From the NCBI RefSeq assembly GCF_030143245.1, contig NZ_JARJNS010000001.1, positions 1 through 64,000 of the forward strand: a DNA stretch of 64,000 nt, written 5' to 3'. The DNA comes from Rhabdaerophilum sp. SD176. Its GTDB lineage: Bacteria > Pseudomonadota > Alphaproteobacteria > Rhizobiales > Beijerinckiaceae. The stretch's first letter is position 1. The number at the start of each line of letters is the position of its first letter. Made by a program: the position numbers and the translations under genes. The notes beneath the pieces are model-generated. The model made no database searches and had not been told where the DNA came from. It saw nothing but the letters and a program-made list of their open reading frames with translations. Below are positions 1-8,226 of this stretch, piece after piece.

Positions 1-31
1 CAGCAGGGCAATCCCAACCCCGGAAACGAAC

Positions 32-787
32 TCAGAACTGGATAAAACTTGGGGGCAACGTCAACACGAGCGTCTCTTCGGCCACCCTCAACATGCCGCC
101 CGTGCCGCAGGCGCCGTCATAGACGAGGTAAGTGCCCGACTGAATGTCGTCGGCGATCGGCATGAAGATTAGGTACGCCATGAGCTCCACCACGTCGTGC
201 GGGGTGAAGTGTTCGCCAGCCTCCTCATTGTTCTCTTCGTTGAACCGACGGATCAGTTCCTCGAAGATCGTTCCCATCGAATGGTTATCGAGGCCCGGCA
301 ATCGCACCGTGCCATCGGTGTGCAACACCGGTTTCGGACTGAGATTGACCGAGGGATCGAGGAACTCCTCGATCAAGAAGCCAAGCACGTCCGCTTCGAT
401 CAGCGTCGGGATTTGCTTGCGAAACTTGAGCTTATCCAACACCTCTTGGACGTTGGGCGAGAACCCATCGAGATATGCCTCGAAGTCGGCCTTGAGCTGC
501 TGACGGCGAGCGCGCGCCGCGAGGTCTCTCAGCCTGAATTGCGAGGTGTTGTAGAACGCCTCGTCGGACGCCTGGTAAAGCGCAGCGTGCTGGTTCGCCA
601 CGCCCGCTTTGTCGAGCTGGGCCTTCATTGACAGCATTGCGTCCTTCGTCGGCTCAAGCACCGCGTCCAAACGCCGGATCACCGTCATCGGCAGGATGAC
701 GTCGCGGTATTTCCCCCGCACGTAGACATCCCGAAGAACATCGTCGGCAATGTTCCAGATGAAATCGCTGATGTTGAGATTGCTCAC
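32..787 (-). pseudogene. hsdM: Type I restriction-modification methyltransferase subunit HsdM, 3'-truncated
   Basis: The 251-residue product begins with the helical HsdM N-terminal domain (about residues 5-150). It then enters the N6-adenine methyltransferase domain, including the SAM-binding stretch DGACGTGGML near residues 225-234. Normal HsdM proteins run to about 500 residues or more. Here homology ends straight after the AEETL stretch (codons ending near base 68), and eleven unrelated residues lead to a TGA. The catalytic (N/D)PP(F/Y) motif, the rest of the methylase domain and any hsdS/hsdR partners are not in this frame. The gene is therefore probably non-functional, cut by an insertion or rearrangement whose other side lies beyond base 1. 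An assembly break is the alternative. The start is the ATG at the right end. It lies just downstream of the RES/Xre operon on the same strand. Confidence 0.85.
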
Positions 788-811
788 GATCCCCCCTTCG
801 GCTTCAACTTC

Positions 812-1501
812 TTATCGCCCGTTACCGAGCTCGCGCTTCTCGTAGACTGTCGTTATCCGCGCTCCGTCCCAGACGTAGCAAAGGTGCCGCTCTTGGCGTG
901 CGTTGGAGAGCAGGGGCGGGCGAAACACGGCCACACACTCTCCGCCATCGCGCCGCACGCTGTCGTAGGCGACGCCGTTCGAGCCGTCCTTGCGCAGCGA
1001 CTTCGCCAGATGCTGGGCCGCAGCGTAGTTGTCGTTGTGATAGACGAGCGGATAGCCGGCTTTCTGTCCCCTCAGGTCGTGGAGATCGCCCGCGAGGTCG
1101 ATGACATAGACCCGCATGTCGAGTTCCATTTGCGCCTGCGCGGTGGCCAGCATGAAGCGCTCACGGTGGTACCTCGTCTCTGCAATGGCCGTCTCCAGGT
1201 CATTGGCGGCGTAGAACACGCCGAAAGTCCCGTCAGTGAAGCGGCTCCCATCGGGATTGAGGTGCGTGAAAGCCGCCATGATGATGCTGGTGCCGGGGCC
1301 GCTGATCCGGTCCTCCGGCTGCACGAGGCTGATTTCGCCCACTTCATCGCGCAGACGAGGGTTGGTGAGCGACTCTAGCTCGAAAATGGCTTCGAGGTCG
1401 TCCGGCGCGGTCACTCGCTCGAACAGCTGAATCGGAGGAAACCGGCTGGGGATGATCCGCCAGCACGGCTTCCAGTCGATGTGGGCGACCGGCAACGTCA
1501 T
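812..1501 (-). CDS. RES-domain toxin (NAD+-degrading, type II toxin-antitoxin system)
   Basis: The product of about 229 residues belongs to the RES family, named for conserved Arg, Glu and Ser. Characterised members degrade NAD+. Visible family features are the RYHRERF segment preceded by a conserved Glu (AIAETRYH) in mid-protein and the C-terminal SVRRDGGECVAVFRP block. I chose the ATG at 1499-1501 because it overlaps the stop of the upstream antitoxin gene (ATGA), which is typical of translationally coupled toxin-antitoxin pairs. A longer reading would run through most of the antitoxin. Length matches the family and no disruption is seen. Expression should come from the antitoxin promoter at 1933-1961. 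Confidence 0.88.
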   Translation of the reverse strand: MTLPVAHIDWKPCWRIIPSRFPPIQLFERVTAPDDLEAIFELESLTNPRLRDEVGEISLVQPEDRISGPGTSIIMAAFTHLNPDGSRFTDGTFGVFYAANDLETAIAETRYHRERFMLATAQAQMELDMRVYVIDLAGDLHDLRGQKAGYPLVYHNDNYAAAQHLAKSLRKDGSNGVAYDSVRRDGGECVAVFRPPLLSNARQERHLCYVWDGARITTVYEKRELGNGR

Positions 1502-1902
1502 GCCCAACCGCCGCGCTGGGCGTCGAGGTATTGGCGGACGACGAATAGGTCGGCTACCTGGCCGGACAGCATCCGATCGAGCGCCGACTTCCCGGCGAAG
1601 AGAGGGGCTTGGTTCGGCCGCTTGACCCAAGCATCAGCGGCCTTTTCGTTGGGCAGGAGGATCTGAAGCGCCTTGTAGACCCCGAGGATGTACGAGATGC
1701 GCTCCAGCGTGTCTTTCGGCAGTGCCGTGTTCGTGTCCTTCTTCCACTTGAAGAAGGTCGAGCGCGCCGTCACACCGAGAAGCGTCATCTGCTCGTCGAC
1801 CGACAGGCCCCATAGCTCGGCAATGCGAAAGAACGTCCGCAATGCCGGGCCCGAAAGGCCTTTGCGATCAATCGCAGGTGCTGGTTGTCCGTGCGCAGCC
1901 AT
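1498..1902 (-). CDS. Xre/MbcA/ParS-type antitoxin of the RES toxin
   Basis: The 134-residue protein has an N-terminal helix-turn-helix-like region (LGVTARSTFFKWKK around residues 45-58) and a C-terminal half typical of the MbcA/ParS/Xre toxin-binding domain (LLPNEKAADAWV, then SALDRMLSG). Partners of RES toxins have this architecture. It should bind and neutralise the RES protein and repress its own promoter. The start at 1902 is supported by GGAGG at 1909-1913, six bases upstream. A longer reading from 1944 would begin inside the promoter palindrome and is less likely. The stop codon overlaps the toxin start. Confidence 0.85.
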   Translation of the reverse strand: MAAHGQPAPAIDRKGLSGPALRTFFRIAELWGLSVDEQMTLLGVTARSTFFKWKKDTNTALPKDTLERISYILGVYKALQILLPNEKAADAWVKRPNQAPLFAGKSALDRMLSGQVADLFVVRQYLDAQRGGWA

Positions 1903-1932
1903 GGCTCGCCTCCAATAGTGGGTTATATGCTG

Positions 1933-1961
1933 ATTATTGTCCATATATGGACTTAATGCAA
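1933..1961 (-). promoter_or_regulatory. Promoter with palindromic operator for the Xre/RES operon
   Basis: On the minus strand a TTGCAT -35 element (1956-1961) and an AATAAT -10 element (1933-1938) are separated by exactly 17 bases. The spacer region is a perfect 14-base palindrome, GTCCATATATGGAC, at 1939-1952. A palindrome between -35 and -10 is a natural operator for the antitoxin or toxin-antitoxin complex. The strong Shine-Dalgarno site of the antitoxin gene follows downstream. Confidence 0.65.
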
Positions 1962-1982
1962 GGGGTGAGTTTGAACGAAAGA

Positions 1983-2004
1983 AGCCCCGCACGGGGGTGG
2001 GGCT
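1983..2004 (-). terminator. Possible intrinsic terminator upstream of the Xre/RES promoter
   Basis: AGCCCC at 1983-1988 pairs with GGGGCT at 1999-2004. Read on the minus strand the hairpin is followed by a pyrimidine-rich TTCTTTCGTT tail. It lies upstream of the toxin-antitoxin promoter and could insulate it from incoming transcription. No minus-strand gene is seen directly upstream, so the role is uncertain. Confidence 0.35.
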
Positions 2005-2301
2005 CCAGTCGCGGCCGCGATGAGGGCACATCGCCATCCTTCATCGAAGAATTTTCCGGAGCCGATTGAGTCCCGACGACTCTTTCGCCCCGCCTGCGCC
2101 TGTGCTACACGACGGTGATACCATACTGTCATACACGCCCAGACGGCATTGAAATTTACCGATATAGATCAATAGCTTGTGGCGGCCCTAAAATTGGCTG
2201 CGAATCCAGGTCCCCCAGCCAATTCCCCTATTCCGATAAAGTCCACCAGCCCGATATGCTGCTGCACACCCGACAACTTTCATCGACCCAGGCATGTTCC
2301 G
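2005..2301. other. Intergenic stretch without recognised gene
   Basis: This stretch separates the toxin-antitoxin region from the small membrane protein gene. It is less GC-rich than the rest of the window. I see no plausible coding frame, tRNA or clear repeat in it. It may hold the promoter of the membrane protein gene, but I could not identify convincing -35/-10 elements. Confidence 0.4.
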
Positions 2302-2721
2302 ATGGATAGGGAAGAGCAAGACAGGGGCGAGGCAGCCATTCTTGAGCTTTGGCTAGGTATGGCGGGCCTTATGGCGCTCATTGCTTTTGCAGGCATGGCA
2401 TTCGCCTATGAGGCTGCGCCTTATGCATACACGCTCGGTATCCTCGTCTCGGCCGTCACTGGCTTGAGACTTGGCTATGGATGGCTGTCAATCCTGATCA
2501 GACTGAGCCTTTCCCTCCTGATGGTCTGGTGGGTTGTCGCAGACTTGGTCAACCTGTCCAACCTGCCGGGAACATCTCGCATGAGCAGGGCGTTTCATGC
2601 TGCTGGCTGGAGCGCTTTCATTGGGTTGACGTTGTTATTCCCGTTCGTATTGACGATGCTCTGGGTACGCCCTTACCGAGACCCAACAAAACCACGTCCA
2701 CGGTGGTGGCCGTACCAATAA
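2302..2721 (+). CDS. Hypothetical small membrane protein
   Basis: I do not recognise the family. From the ATG at 2302 the product has 139 residues: a short acidic N-terminus (MDREEQDRGEA), then about four hydrophobic segments around residues 13-37, 40-60, 65-85 and 103-125, and a basic proline-rich tail. It is probably an inner-membrane protein. The frame is open further upstream, but the extra residues there are low-complexity and non-hydrophobic, so the shorter start is preferred. The Shine-Dalgarno sequence is weak. Base composition is less GC-rich than its right-hand neighbours, which suits the accessory character of this end of the window. It faces bciA tail to tail. Confidence 0.5.
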   Translation: MDREEQDRGEAAILELWLGMAGLMALIAFAGMAFAYEAAPYAYTLGILVSAVTGLRLGYGWLSILIRLSLSLLMVWWVVADLVNLSNLPGTSRMSRAFHAAGWSAFIGLTLLFPFVLTMLWVRPYRDPTKPRPRWWPYQ

Positions 2722-2731
2722 ACTCGGCCCG

Positions 2732-3757
2732 TCAAAACACCGCGTGTTCGCCCCGGTCGATCGTTTCCTCGCCCCGCACAAGCCGGCCATAGAATTCCGC
2801 CAGCGTGTCCGTGCCGGTTTCCGGCGTCGCATCCGCATCATAGCGGCCGGTGGCCGGGTCAAGCATCAGCATGGACTCGGTGGCGTAATAGCGACCGATC
2901 CGGGCGAGTTCCGCCTTGGCGGCGAGGCGAGGGCTGAAGCGCCCGCCCAGCGAGAGCAGGGCGATGATCCCGTCCAGGAAACCCACAGGCACAGACCGGA
3001 AACGCGGCGACTGCCCCATGGCCGCGAACAGCAATTCGCCCTGCTGCCGGGGTGTCAGGGCCGGACCCGGCCCGCCGATCGGCAGGATGCGGTTCCAGCG
3101 CGCTTCCTCATCAAGGCAATCCGCCAGATACGCGGCCAGATCCGCATCGCTGATTGGCTTGCAGGCGGTCAATTCGCCATTTCCGAAGATCAGGAAGGGC
3201 TTGCCGGCCCGAACGCGCTCGAGCTGGCCGGACAGCGACTTGAAGTAGGCGGTTGGTCGAACGATCGAATAGATCAGGCCGGAATCCCGCAACGCGGCCT
3301 CGAAGGCGAGTTTTGCATGCTGGAAGGCGAGGTGCGGCTTCTGCACGCAGATGGCCGAGAGCAGCACGACCTGCCGAACCCCCGCCGCCTGTGCAGCGGC
3401 AAGCGCAACACAATGGGCCTTGTGATCGATGGCCCAGGCATCGGCAGGCGCGCCGCTGCGCGAGGCAAGGCAGGAGACCAGCACGTCAAAGTTTTCGCCC
3501 TGGAGCGCTTCATCACGCAAAGATTCAGCGTTTGTCACGTCACATTGGCGAAGTTTGGCGGCGGCGGGAAGGATCAGGCGGGCGTTGTCCGGGTTGCGGA
3601 CCGGGCAGACCACTGTATGTCCCCTGGCGAGCAGCGCGGACACGGTGGCACGCCCGATTGTCCCCGTCGCACCAAGCATCAGGATCCGCAGGGAGGGCGG
3701 GGTGGGCCGCAGCCCAGGTGGCTCGGGCAGGGTCTCGGCCTTCATGAATTTTTCCAT
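2732..3757 (-). CDS. bciA: Divinyl chlorophyllide a 8-vinyl-reductase-like NAD(P)-binding protein (BciA)
   Basis: The product of about 341 residues belongs to the NmrA-like atypical short-chain reductases. It has an N-terminal GATGTIGRATV dinucleotide-binding loop, then LLSAICVQKP, FQHAKLAFE, VRPTAYFKSLSGQ, TACKPISD, the RILPIGGPGPALTPRQQGE stretch and ARIGRYYATESM. I recognise these as characteristic of BciA. BciA reduces the C8 vinyl group of (divinyl)chlorophyllide or protochlorophyllide to ethyl, using NADPH, in bacteriochlorophyll synthesis. The start could be 3757 (MEKF) or 3745 (MKAE). The frame stays open far upstream but would overlap the divergent hydrolase gene, so a longer start is rejected. 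No other bch, crt or puf gene is in the window; bciA often lies outside photosynthesis clusters. Confidence 0.78.
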   Translation of the reverse strand: MEKFMKAETLPEPPGLRPTPPSLRILMLGATGTIGRATVSALLARGHTVVCPVRNPDNARLILPAAAKLRQCDVTNAESLRDEALQGENFDVLVSCLASRSGAPADAWAIDHKAHCVALAAAQAAGVRQVVLLSAICVQKPHLAFQHAKLAFEAALRDSGLIYSIVRPTAYFKSLSGQLERVRAGKPFLIFGNGELTACKPISDADLAAYLADCLDEEARWNRILPIGGPGPALTPRQQGELLFAAMGQSPRFRSVPVGFLDGIIALLSLGGRFSPRLAAKAELARIGRYYATESMLMLDPATGRYDADATPETGTDTLAEFYGRLVRGEETIDRGEHAVF

Positions 3758-3919
3758 ACGCCCGGAAGAGCAGACCAAACCTGCTGCTGCGAACCTGCCT
3801 CGGCCTTCAGTCCCGGTCAATCTGCGCGATGGCGTCGCTGGTGCGGAATCGCCTGAGCCTCTACGATCCCCCGGGTCCCCGGGGCGGCCCGCTCCGGAAC
3901 TGAAGGGAAGCCTGCACGG

Positions 3920-4849
3920 ATGAAGTCCCTGTTGTCGCGCATCATCCTCGTGCTGGCCCTCGTGCTGGCCGGCGCGATGGCATGGCTCTGGACGCCGGAC
4001 CGGCCGCGTGAGCTCCTCGAGAAGGCCTATCTCCAGCGGCCGGAGGACCTGATGTCCCTGCTCGGGATGCGCGTCCATGTCCGAGACAGCGGGCGCGCCG
4101 ATGCCCCTGCGATCATCCTGCTGCACGGCTTCGGCTCCAGTCTGCACACATTCGAGCCCTGGGCGCGCGGTTTGGAACAGACGCATCGCATCGTCCGGTT
4201 CGACCTGCCGGGATCCGGCCTGTCCGATCCCGATCCGACCGGTCGCTATACCGATGCCCGTTCGATGGAACTGATGATCGCGCTGATGGATCGCCTCGGC
4301 ATTGGCCGGGCCGCGATTGCCGGCAACTCGATCGGCGGCCGCCTGGCCTGGACTTTTGCCGCTGCCCATCCGGACCGCACCAGCCATCTCGTCCTGATCG
4401 CGCCGGACGGTTTTGCCAGCCCCGGTTTTGCCTATGGCAAGGCACCGGACGTGCCGGTCATGCTCGATCTGATGCGCTATGCCCTGCCGAAATCAATGCT
4501 GCGCAGCAATCTGGCCCTGGCCTACGGCGACCCGGCTCGCCTTGATGAGGCAACCCTTGAGCGCTACCACGCGCTGATGCTGGCACCCGGCGGCAGGCAG
4601 GCCATGATCGAGCGGATGCGGCAGACCATCCTGCAGGATCCGGTGCCGGTCCTGCGGACCATCCGCGCGCCCGTGCTGCTCCTGTGGGGCGGGAAGGATG
4701 CGATGATCCCGGTTATCCATGCGGAAGATTACCGGGCCGTCCTGCCGCGTTCCGAGGTGGTCATCCTCCCCGAACTCGGCCATGTCCCGCATGAGGAAGC
4801 GCCGGAGCGCAGTCTTGCTCCGGTGCTTGAATTCCTGACCCGCCCCTGA
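3920..4849 (+). CDS. Membrane-anchored alpha/beta hydrolase
   Basis: The 309-residue protein has one N-terminal hydrophobic segment (about residues 5-24), likely a signal anchor, followed by a complete alpha/beta-hydrolase fold. Visible are the oxyanion region LLHGFGSS, the nucleophile elbow GNSIGG with its Ser, the acid Asp in WGGKDAMIP, and the catalytic His in LGHVPHEE. It resembles esterases, haloperoxidase-like enzymes and meta-cleavage hydrolases; the substrate cannot be read from sequence. The Shine-Dalgarno site AAGGGAAG precedes the start by nine bases. It is divergent from bciA, with about 160 bases between them that probably hold both promoters, and is convergent with the TRAP operon. 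Confidence 0.8.
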   Translation: MKSLLSRIILVLALVLAGAMAWLWTPDRPRELLEKAYLQRPEDLMSLLGMRVHVRDSGRADAPAIILLHGFGSSLHTFEPWARGLEQTHRIVRFDLPGSGLSDPDPTGRYTDARSMELMIALMDRLGIGRAAIAGNSIGGRLAWTFAAAHPDRTSHLVLIAPDGFASPGFAYGKAPDVPVMLDLMRYALPKSMLRSNLALAYGDPARLDEATLERYHALMLAPGGRQAMIERMRQTILQDPVPVLRTIRAPVLLLWGGKDAMIPVIHAEDYRAVLPRSEVVILPELGHVPHEEAPERSLAPVLEFLTRP

Positions 4850-4854
4850 GGCGG

Positions 4855-6183
4855 TCAGCCATAGAGTTTGCCGGGAAGCCATAGCGCGATCCCGGGGAAG
4901 AGATAGACCAGCACCATCGCCACCAGCACGATCCAGAGGAAGGGCATGACGCCCGAGAAGATCTGGTTGATCGTGACATGTTTCGGCGCCACGCCCTTCA
5001 GGTAGAAGGGCGCCATGGCCACGGGCGGCGACAGGAACGACGTCTGGATGTTCAGGGCGATCAGGATGCCGAAGAACAGTGGATCAACGCCGAATTGCTG
5101 AAGCAGTGGCAGGAAGATCGGCACGAAGATCACGATGATCTCCGTCCATTCAAGCGGCCAGCCCAGCACGAAGATGATGAGCTGCGTCATGATCAGGAAC
5201 ATGGTCGGGCTGGGATTGAGCCAGGCCATGAAGGTCTTGATCGGCTCATGGCCGCCGAGATACCCGAAAATCGACGAGAAGATGAAGGACCCGACGAACA
5301 GCCAGCAGACCATGGCCGATGTCCGGGCCGTGAGATAGACCGAGTCCCGTACCTTCACATAGTCGAGCGAGCGGTAGAGCGTCGCAAGGACGAGCGCGCC
5401 GATCGAGCCGATGCCGGCTGCTTCCGTCGGTGTGGCGAGACCGAAGAAGATCGCCCCGAGCACCGAAAGGATCAGCAGTGTCAGCGGGAAGAAGCTCAGC
5501 GCCAGTTCCCTGAGGATAACGAGAACCGGAACGTTCCGCTCCTCCGGAGGCAGTTTTGGCGCCAGCGACGGGTTGAGCATGCATCGTACCAGCACGTAGA
5601 GCATGTAGAGCGATGCCAGCATCAGCCCCGGGAAGAAGGCAGCCGCATAAAGCTTGGGCACGGAAACGCCGGCAGTGGCCCCATAGAGGATCAGCATCAC
5701 CGAAGGCGGGATCAGGATGCCGAGGCACCCGCCGGCACAGACGACGCCAGCCGAGAGACGTACGTCATATCCGGCGCGGAGCATGGCCGGAAAGGCGAGA
5801 AGCCCCATCAGCGTGACCACCGCGCCAACAATGCCGGTCGCCGTCGCGAAGATCGCGCAGGTCGCGAGGGTGGCAATGGCAAGCGATCCCGGCAGGAAGC
5901 CAAGCGCAAGCTGGAGCGAACGGAACAGCCGGTCGAGAATGTTGGCCCGCTCGATGATGTAGCCCATGAAGACGAAGAGCGGGATCGAGACGAGTACGTC
6001 ATTCGCCATGACCGAATAGGCGCGCTGTACGACGAGGGCGAATACGGTGTCGCCCATGGCGATGTAACCGAAGAACACGCCGAGGGCCATCAAGGTGAAG
6101 GCGATCGGAAAGCCCAGCATGATGAAGCCGATGAAGAGCACCAGCATCAGCACGCCGAGTTCAGGATTGGTCAGGCCGAACAT
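4855..6183 (-). CDS. dctM: TRAP transporter large permease (DctM)
   Basis: The product of about 442 residues is a hydrophobic DctM subunit of the ion-transporter superfamily with around twelve membrane segments. Family landmarks include SIPLFVFMGY, the CAGGCLGILIPPSVMLILYG re-entrant region and the C-terminal LNIQTSFLSPPVAMAPFYLKG segment. It forms the Na+-coupled channel of a tripartite importer with DctQ and the periplasmic DctP. I chose the ATG at 6183, overlapping the dctQ stop (TGATG), because GGGG of AAGGGGAATGCGTG lies eight bases upstream. A GTG at 6186 is the alternative. It is the last gene of dctPQM and its stop is close to that of the convergent hydrolase. Confidence 0.93.
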   Translation of the reverse strand: MFGLTNPELGVLMLVLFIGFIMLGFPIAFTLMALGVFFGYIAMGDTVFALVVQRAYSVMANDVLVSIPLFVFMGYIIERANILDRLFRSLQLALGFLPGSLAIATLATCAIFATATGIVGAVVTLMGLLAFPAMLRAGYDVRLSAGVVCAGGCLGILIPPSVMLILYGATAGVSVPKLYAAAFFPGLMLASLYMLYVLVRCMLNPSLAPKLPPEERNVPVLVILRELALSFFPLTLLILSVLGAIFFGLATPTEAAGIGSIGALVLATLYRSLDYVKVRDSVYLTARTSAMVCWLFVGSFIFSSIFGYLGGHEPIKTFMAWLNPSPTMFLIMTQLIIFVLGWPLEWTEIIVIFVPIFLPLLQQFGVDPLFFGILIALNIQTSFLSPPVAMAPFYLKGVAPKHVTINQIFSGVMPFLWIVLVAMVLVYLFPGIALWLPGKLYG

Positions 6184-6863
6184 CACGCATTCCCCTTGGC
6201 GGCGGCTTCAGCCTGTTCGAGGATCAGTTTCTCCGTTTCCTCGACATCCGAGAGGCGCTGCGGCCATTCCCCGGTCCGGAGGCAGACGATGCACCGCGTG
6301 ACTTCCGCGGCTCCTTGGAGAACCATGAGACCGCCGACAATCGGGATCAGGGCCTTGAAATGGTAGAGCGGCGGCCCGTTCGGCGAGTTGGAGGAATGCT
6401 CCTTGATGATCCAGGAGAAGGACGCAAACGTGAAGCCGGCATAGCAAAGCGCCAGGATTCCGGGGAAGAAGAACAGGATATAGAGCACAAGATCGAGAAT
6501 GGCCTGCCGTTTTGCCGGCCATTGGCGATAGAGGAAATCGCCCCGGACATGGCCGTTTCTTGCCAGCGCGTAGGGGCCTGCCAGCATGAACAGGGCGCCA
6601 TAGAGGATGTAGCTCGCGTCGAAGGCCCATTCCGTCGGCGCGCGCATGACATAGCGGGCAAAGACCTCGTAACCCATGGCGAAGGTCAGGATCAGGATCG
6701 CCCAGGCGCCCAGCTTGCCGACCGCTGTCGAAAGCCGGTCAACCGCGTGAAGCATGGTATCGAGCGTGAGGTTTCGCCTGTTGAGGAAAACGATCACCGC
6801 GAGATAGAGCACCACGGCGCCGATCAGAGCGAGCAGAATGCTCAGCAATTCCTTTGAAACCAA
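6183..6863 (-). CDS. dctQ: TRAP transporter small permease (DctQ)
   Basis: The 226-residue protein has four predicted membrane helices. It has the loose DctQ signature, including an arginine-rich loop after the second helix and a mid-protein YRQWPAKRQAILDLV segment before helix three. It is somewhat longer than typical DctQ proteins (about 160-180 residues) because of extensions at both ends, including a charged C-terminal tail (DVEETEKLILEQAEAA). DctQ bridges the receptor and DctM. It lies between the dctP terminator-like hairpin and dctM, whose start it overlaps. Confidence 0.88.
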   Translation of the reverse strand: MVSKELLSILLALIGAVVLYLAVIVFLNRRNLTLDTMLHAVDRLSTAVGKLGAWAILILTFAMGYEVFARYVMRAPTEWAFDASYILYGALFMLAGPYALARNGHVRGDFLYRQWPAKRQAILDLVLYILFFFPGILALCYAGFTFASFSWIIKEHSSNSPNGPPLYHFKALIPIVGGLMVLQGAAEVTRCIVCLRTGEWPQRLSDVEETEKLILEQAEAAAKGNA

Positions 6864-6903
6864 CGTCAGCCCCCCTGAATCCGCAGGTTTTCGCCAAAAA
6901 GAG

Positions 6904-6927
6904 ACCCGGCAGGCAAGCCTGCCGGGT
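6904..6927 (-). terminator. Intrinsic terminator/attenuator between dctP and dctQM
   Basis: ACCCGGCAGGC at 6904-6914 pairs perfectly with GCCTGCCGGGT at 6917-6927. On the minus strand the stem is followed within three bases by CTTTTT. This is a strong Rho-independent terminator shape placed directly after the receptor gene and before the membrane subunits. Partial readthrough would give more DctP than DctQM. Confidence 0.75.
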
Positions 6928-6947
6928 ACCGGATCGGAAAAAGACGA

Positions 6948-8063
6948 TCAACCCTTGCTGAAATGGGCAGCAGCCATCGCGCGCGGCGGCGTATTGGCGC
7001 GCTCATAGGCCAGCGTACGCTTGGTCCAGGCCTTCTGGCTGTCGACGACCTTCTTGAAGAAGGCGTTGTCGGCGGAGAGCTTGTCGATCACCTTGGTCCA
7101 GGCATTGAGCTGCGCCTGCAGCACGGCGTCCGGCGTCTCGATGATGGTCACGCCCTTGGCCTTAAGCCCTTCCATGTCCTTGGAATAGCGGTCGAGCGCC
7201 TTCCAGAGCATGTCCGACGAGGCGGATTCCGCCGCGTACCGGACGATCGACTTCAACTCGGCCGGCAGCGCTTCGAATTTCGCCTTGTTGAAGATGATCT
7301 CGAAGGCTTCCGCGTCCTGATGGAAGGAGCGCATCATGTAGACTTTCGAGACATCCTGGAAGCCGAGCAGCGAATCCGAGGACGGGTTGTTGAATTCGGC
7401 GCCATCGATCACGCCGCGCTCAAGCGCCGGGACGATTTCGCCACCGGCGAGGATCGTGACGGCTGCGCCCATTTCGCGCATCAGGTCAGCAGCGAGGCCG
7501 ACGGTGCGGTACTTGAGGCCCTTGAAGTCATCGGCGGTCTTGATTTCCTTCTTGAACCAGCCCAGCGGCTGGCAGGGCATCGGGCCAGTGAGGAAGCCGA
7601 CCAGATTGAGCTTCAGGATGCTGCCCACCAGCTCGTTATAGAGCTCGTAGCCGCCGCCATACTTCATCCAGCCGAGGAAGCTGTTGGCATCCCAGCCGAG
7701 CGCCGGCGGTGTGCCGAAGAGCGAGAAGGCCTTGTTCTTGCCGTACCAGTAGGCGCAGACACCGTGACCGCCATCGAGAATGCCGGCATTAACGGCATCC
7801 TGCAGCTGGAAAGCCGGAACGACGGTGCCGGCAGCCAGCACTTCGAGCTTCAGGCGGTTGCCCGCCATCTCGTTGACACGGTTGGCGAAATCCTGCGCGA
7901 ATTCGTGGAAGATATCCTTGGTCGGCCAGGTCGACTGGAACTTCCAGTTCACCGTCTGGGCACGGCTGACCTGCGGCATGGCCACGGTCGCAGCGCCACC
8001 GGCCGCAAGGCCCGTCACGAAGCGGCGACGGCTGGTCGATTTGGTCTTGGTCACGTCAGTCAT
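6948..8063 (-). CDS. dctP: TRAP transporter substrate-binding protein (DctP family)
   Basis: The 371-residue protein begins with a Tat signal peptide (SRRRFVTGLAAGG, residues about 11-23, then an Ala-rich segment ending near SRAQ), so it should be exported folded to the periplasm. The mature part has the DctP fold. A segment with KYRTVGLAADLMREMG followed by GGEIVPALERGVIDGAEF matches the ligand-binding hinge that supplies the conserved Arg to a carboxylate ligand. Resemblance to the dimeric TakP/lactate receptors suggests a 2-oxo or 2-hydroxy monocarboxylate, but the ligand is not certain. It is the first gene of dctPQM and is followed by an attenuator-like hairpin. Confidence 0.92.
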   Translation of the reverse strand: MTDVTKTKSTSRRRFVTGLAAGGAATVAMPQVSRAQTVNWKFQSTWPTKDIFHEFAQDFANRVNEMAGNRLKLEVLAAGTVVPAFQLQDAVNAGILDGGHGVCAYWYGKNKAFSLFGTPPALGWDANSFLGWMKYGGGYELYNELVGSILKLNLVGFLTGPMPCQPLGWFKKEIKTADDFKGLKYRTVGLAADLMREMGAAVTILAGGEIVPALERGVIDGAEFNNPSSDSLLGFQDVSKVYMMRSFHQDAEAFEIIFNKAKFEALPAELKSIVRYAAESASSDMLWKALDRYSKDMEGLKAKGVTIIETPDAVLQAQLNAWTKVIDKLSADNAFFKKVVDSQKAWTKRTLAYERANTPPRAMAAAHFSKG

Positions 8064-8113
8064 GTTCCTCTCCTCAAGCTCGGCGTTTTGACGCCGTATT
8101 CGTGCTTGTCATC

Positions 8114-8141
8114 AGGATAAGGCGTGACCGGCAAGGATCAA
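8114..8141 (-). promoter_or_regulatory. Candidate promoter of dctPQM
   Basis: On the minus strand TTGATC (8136-8141) and TATCCT (8114-8119) are separated by 16 bases, about 50 bases upstream of the dctP start. The match to the sigma-70 consensus is moderate. It lies in the 163-base gap between dctP and the beta-keto acid cleavage enzyme gene and would make the TRAP genes a separate transcription unit. Confidence 0.4.
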
Positions 8142-8226
8142 GACCTCCCGGGCCGATAATCTGAATAATGAATTTTGTTCGGCTGCCGAGCTTGGAAAGC
8201 ATGCTCGCCGAGACCAGCCCGCGACG

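Noticed and set aside
2732-4387. BciA read as a 551-residue fusion with an N-terminal extension
   Set aside because: The extension lies opposite the alpha/beta hydrolase gene and has no recognisable sequence; the conserved protein begins near 3757.
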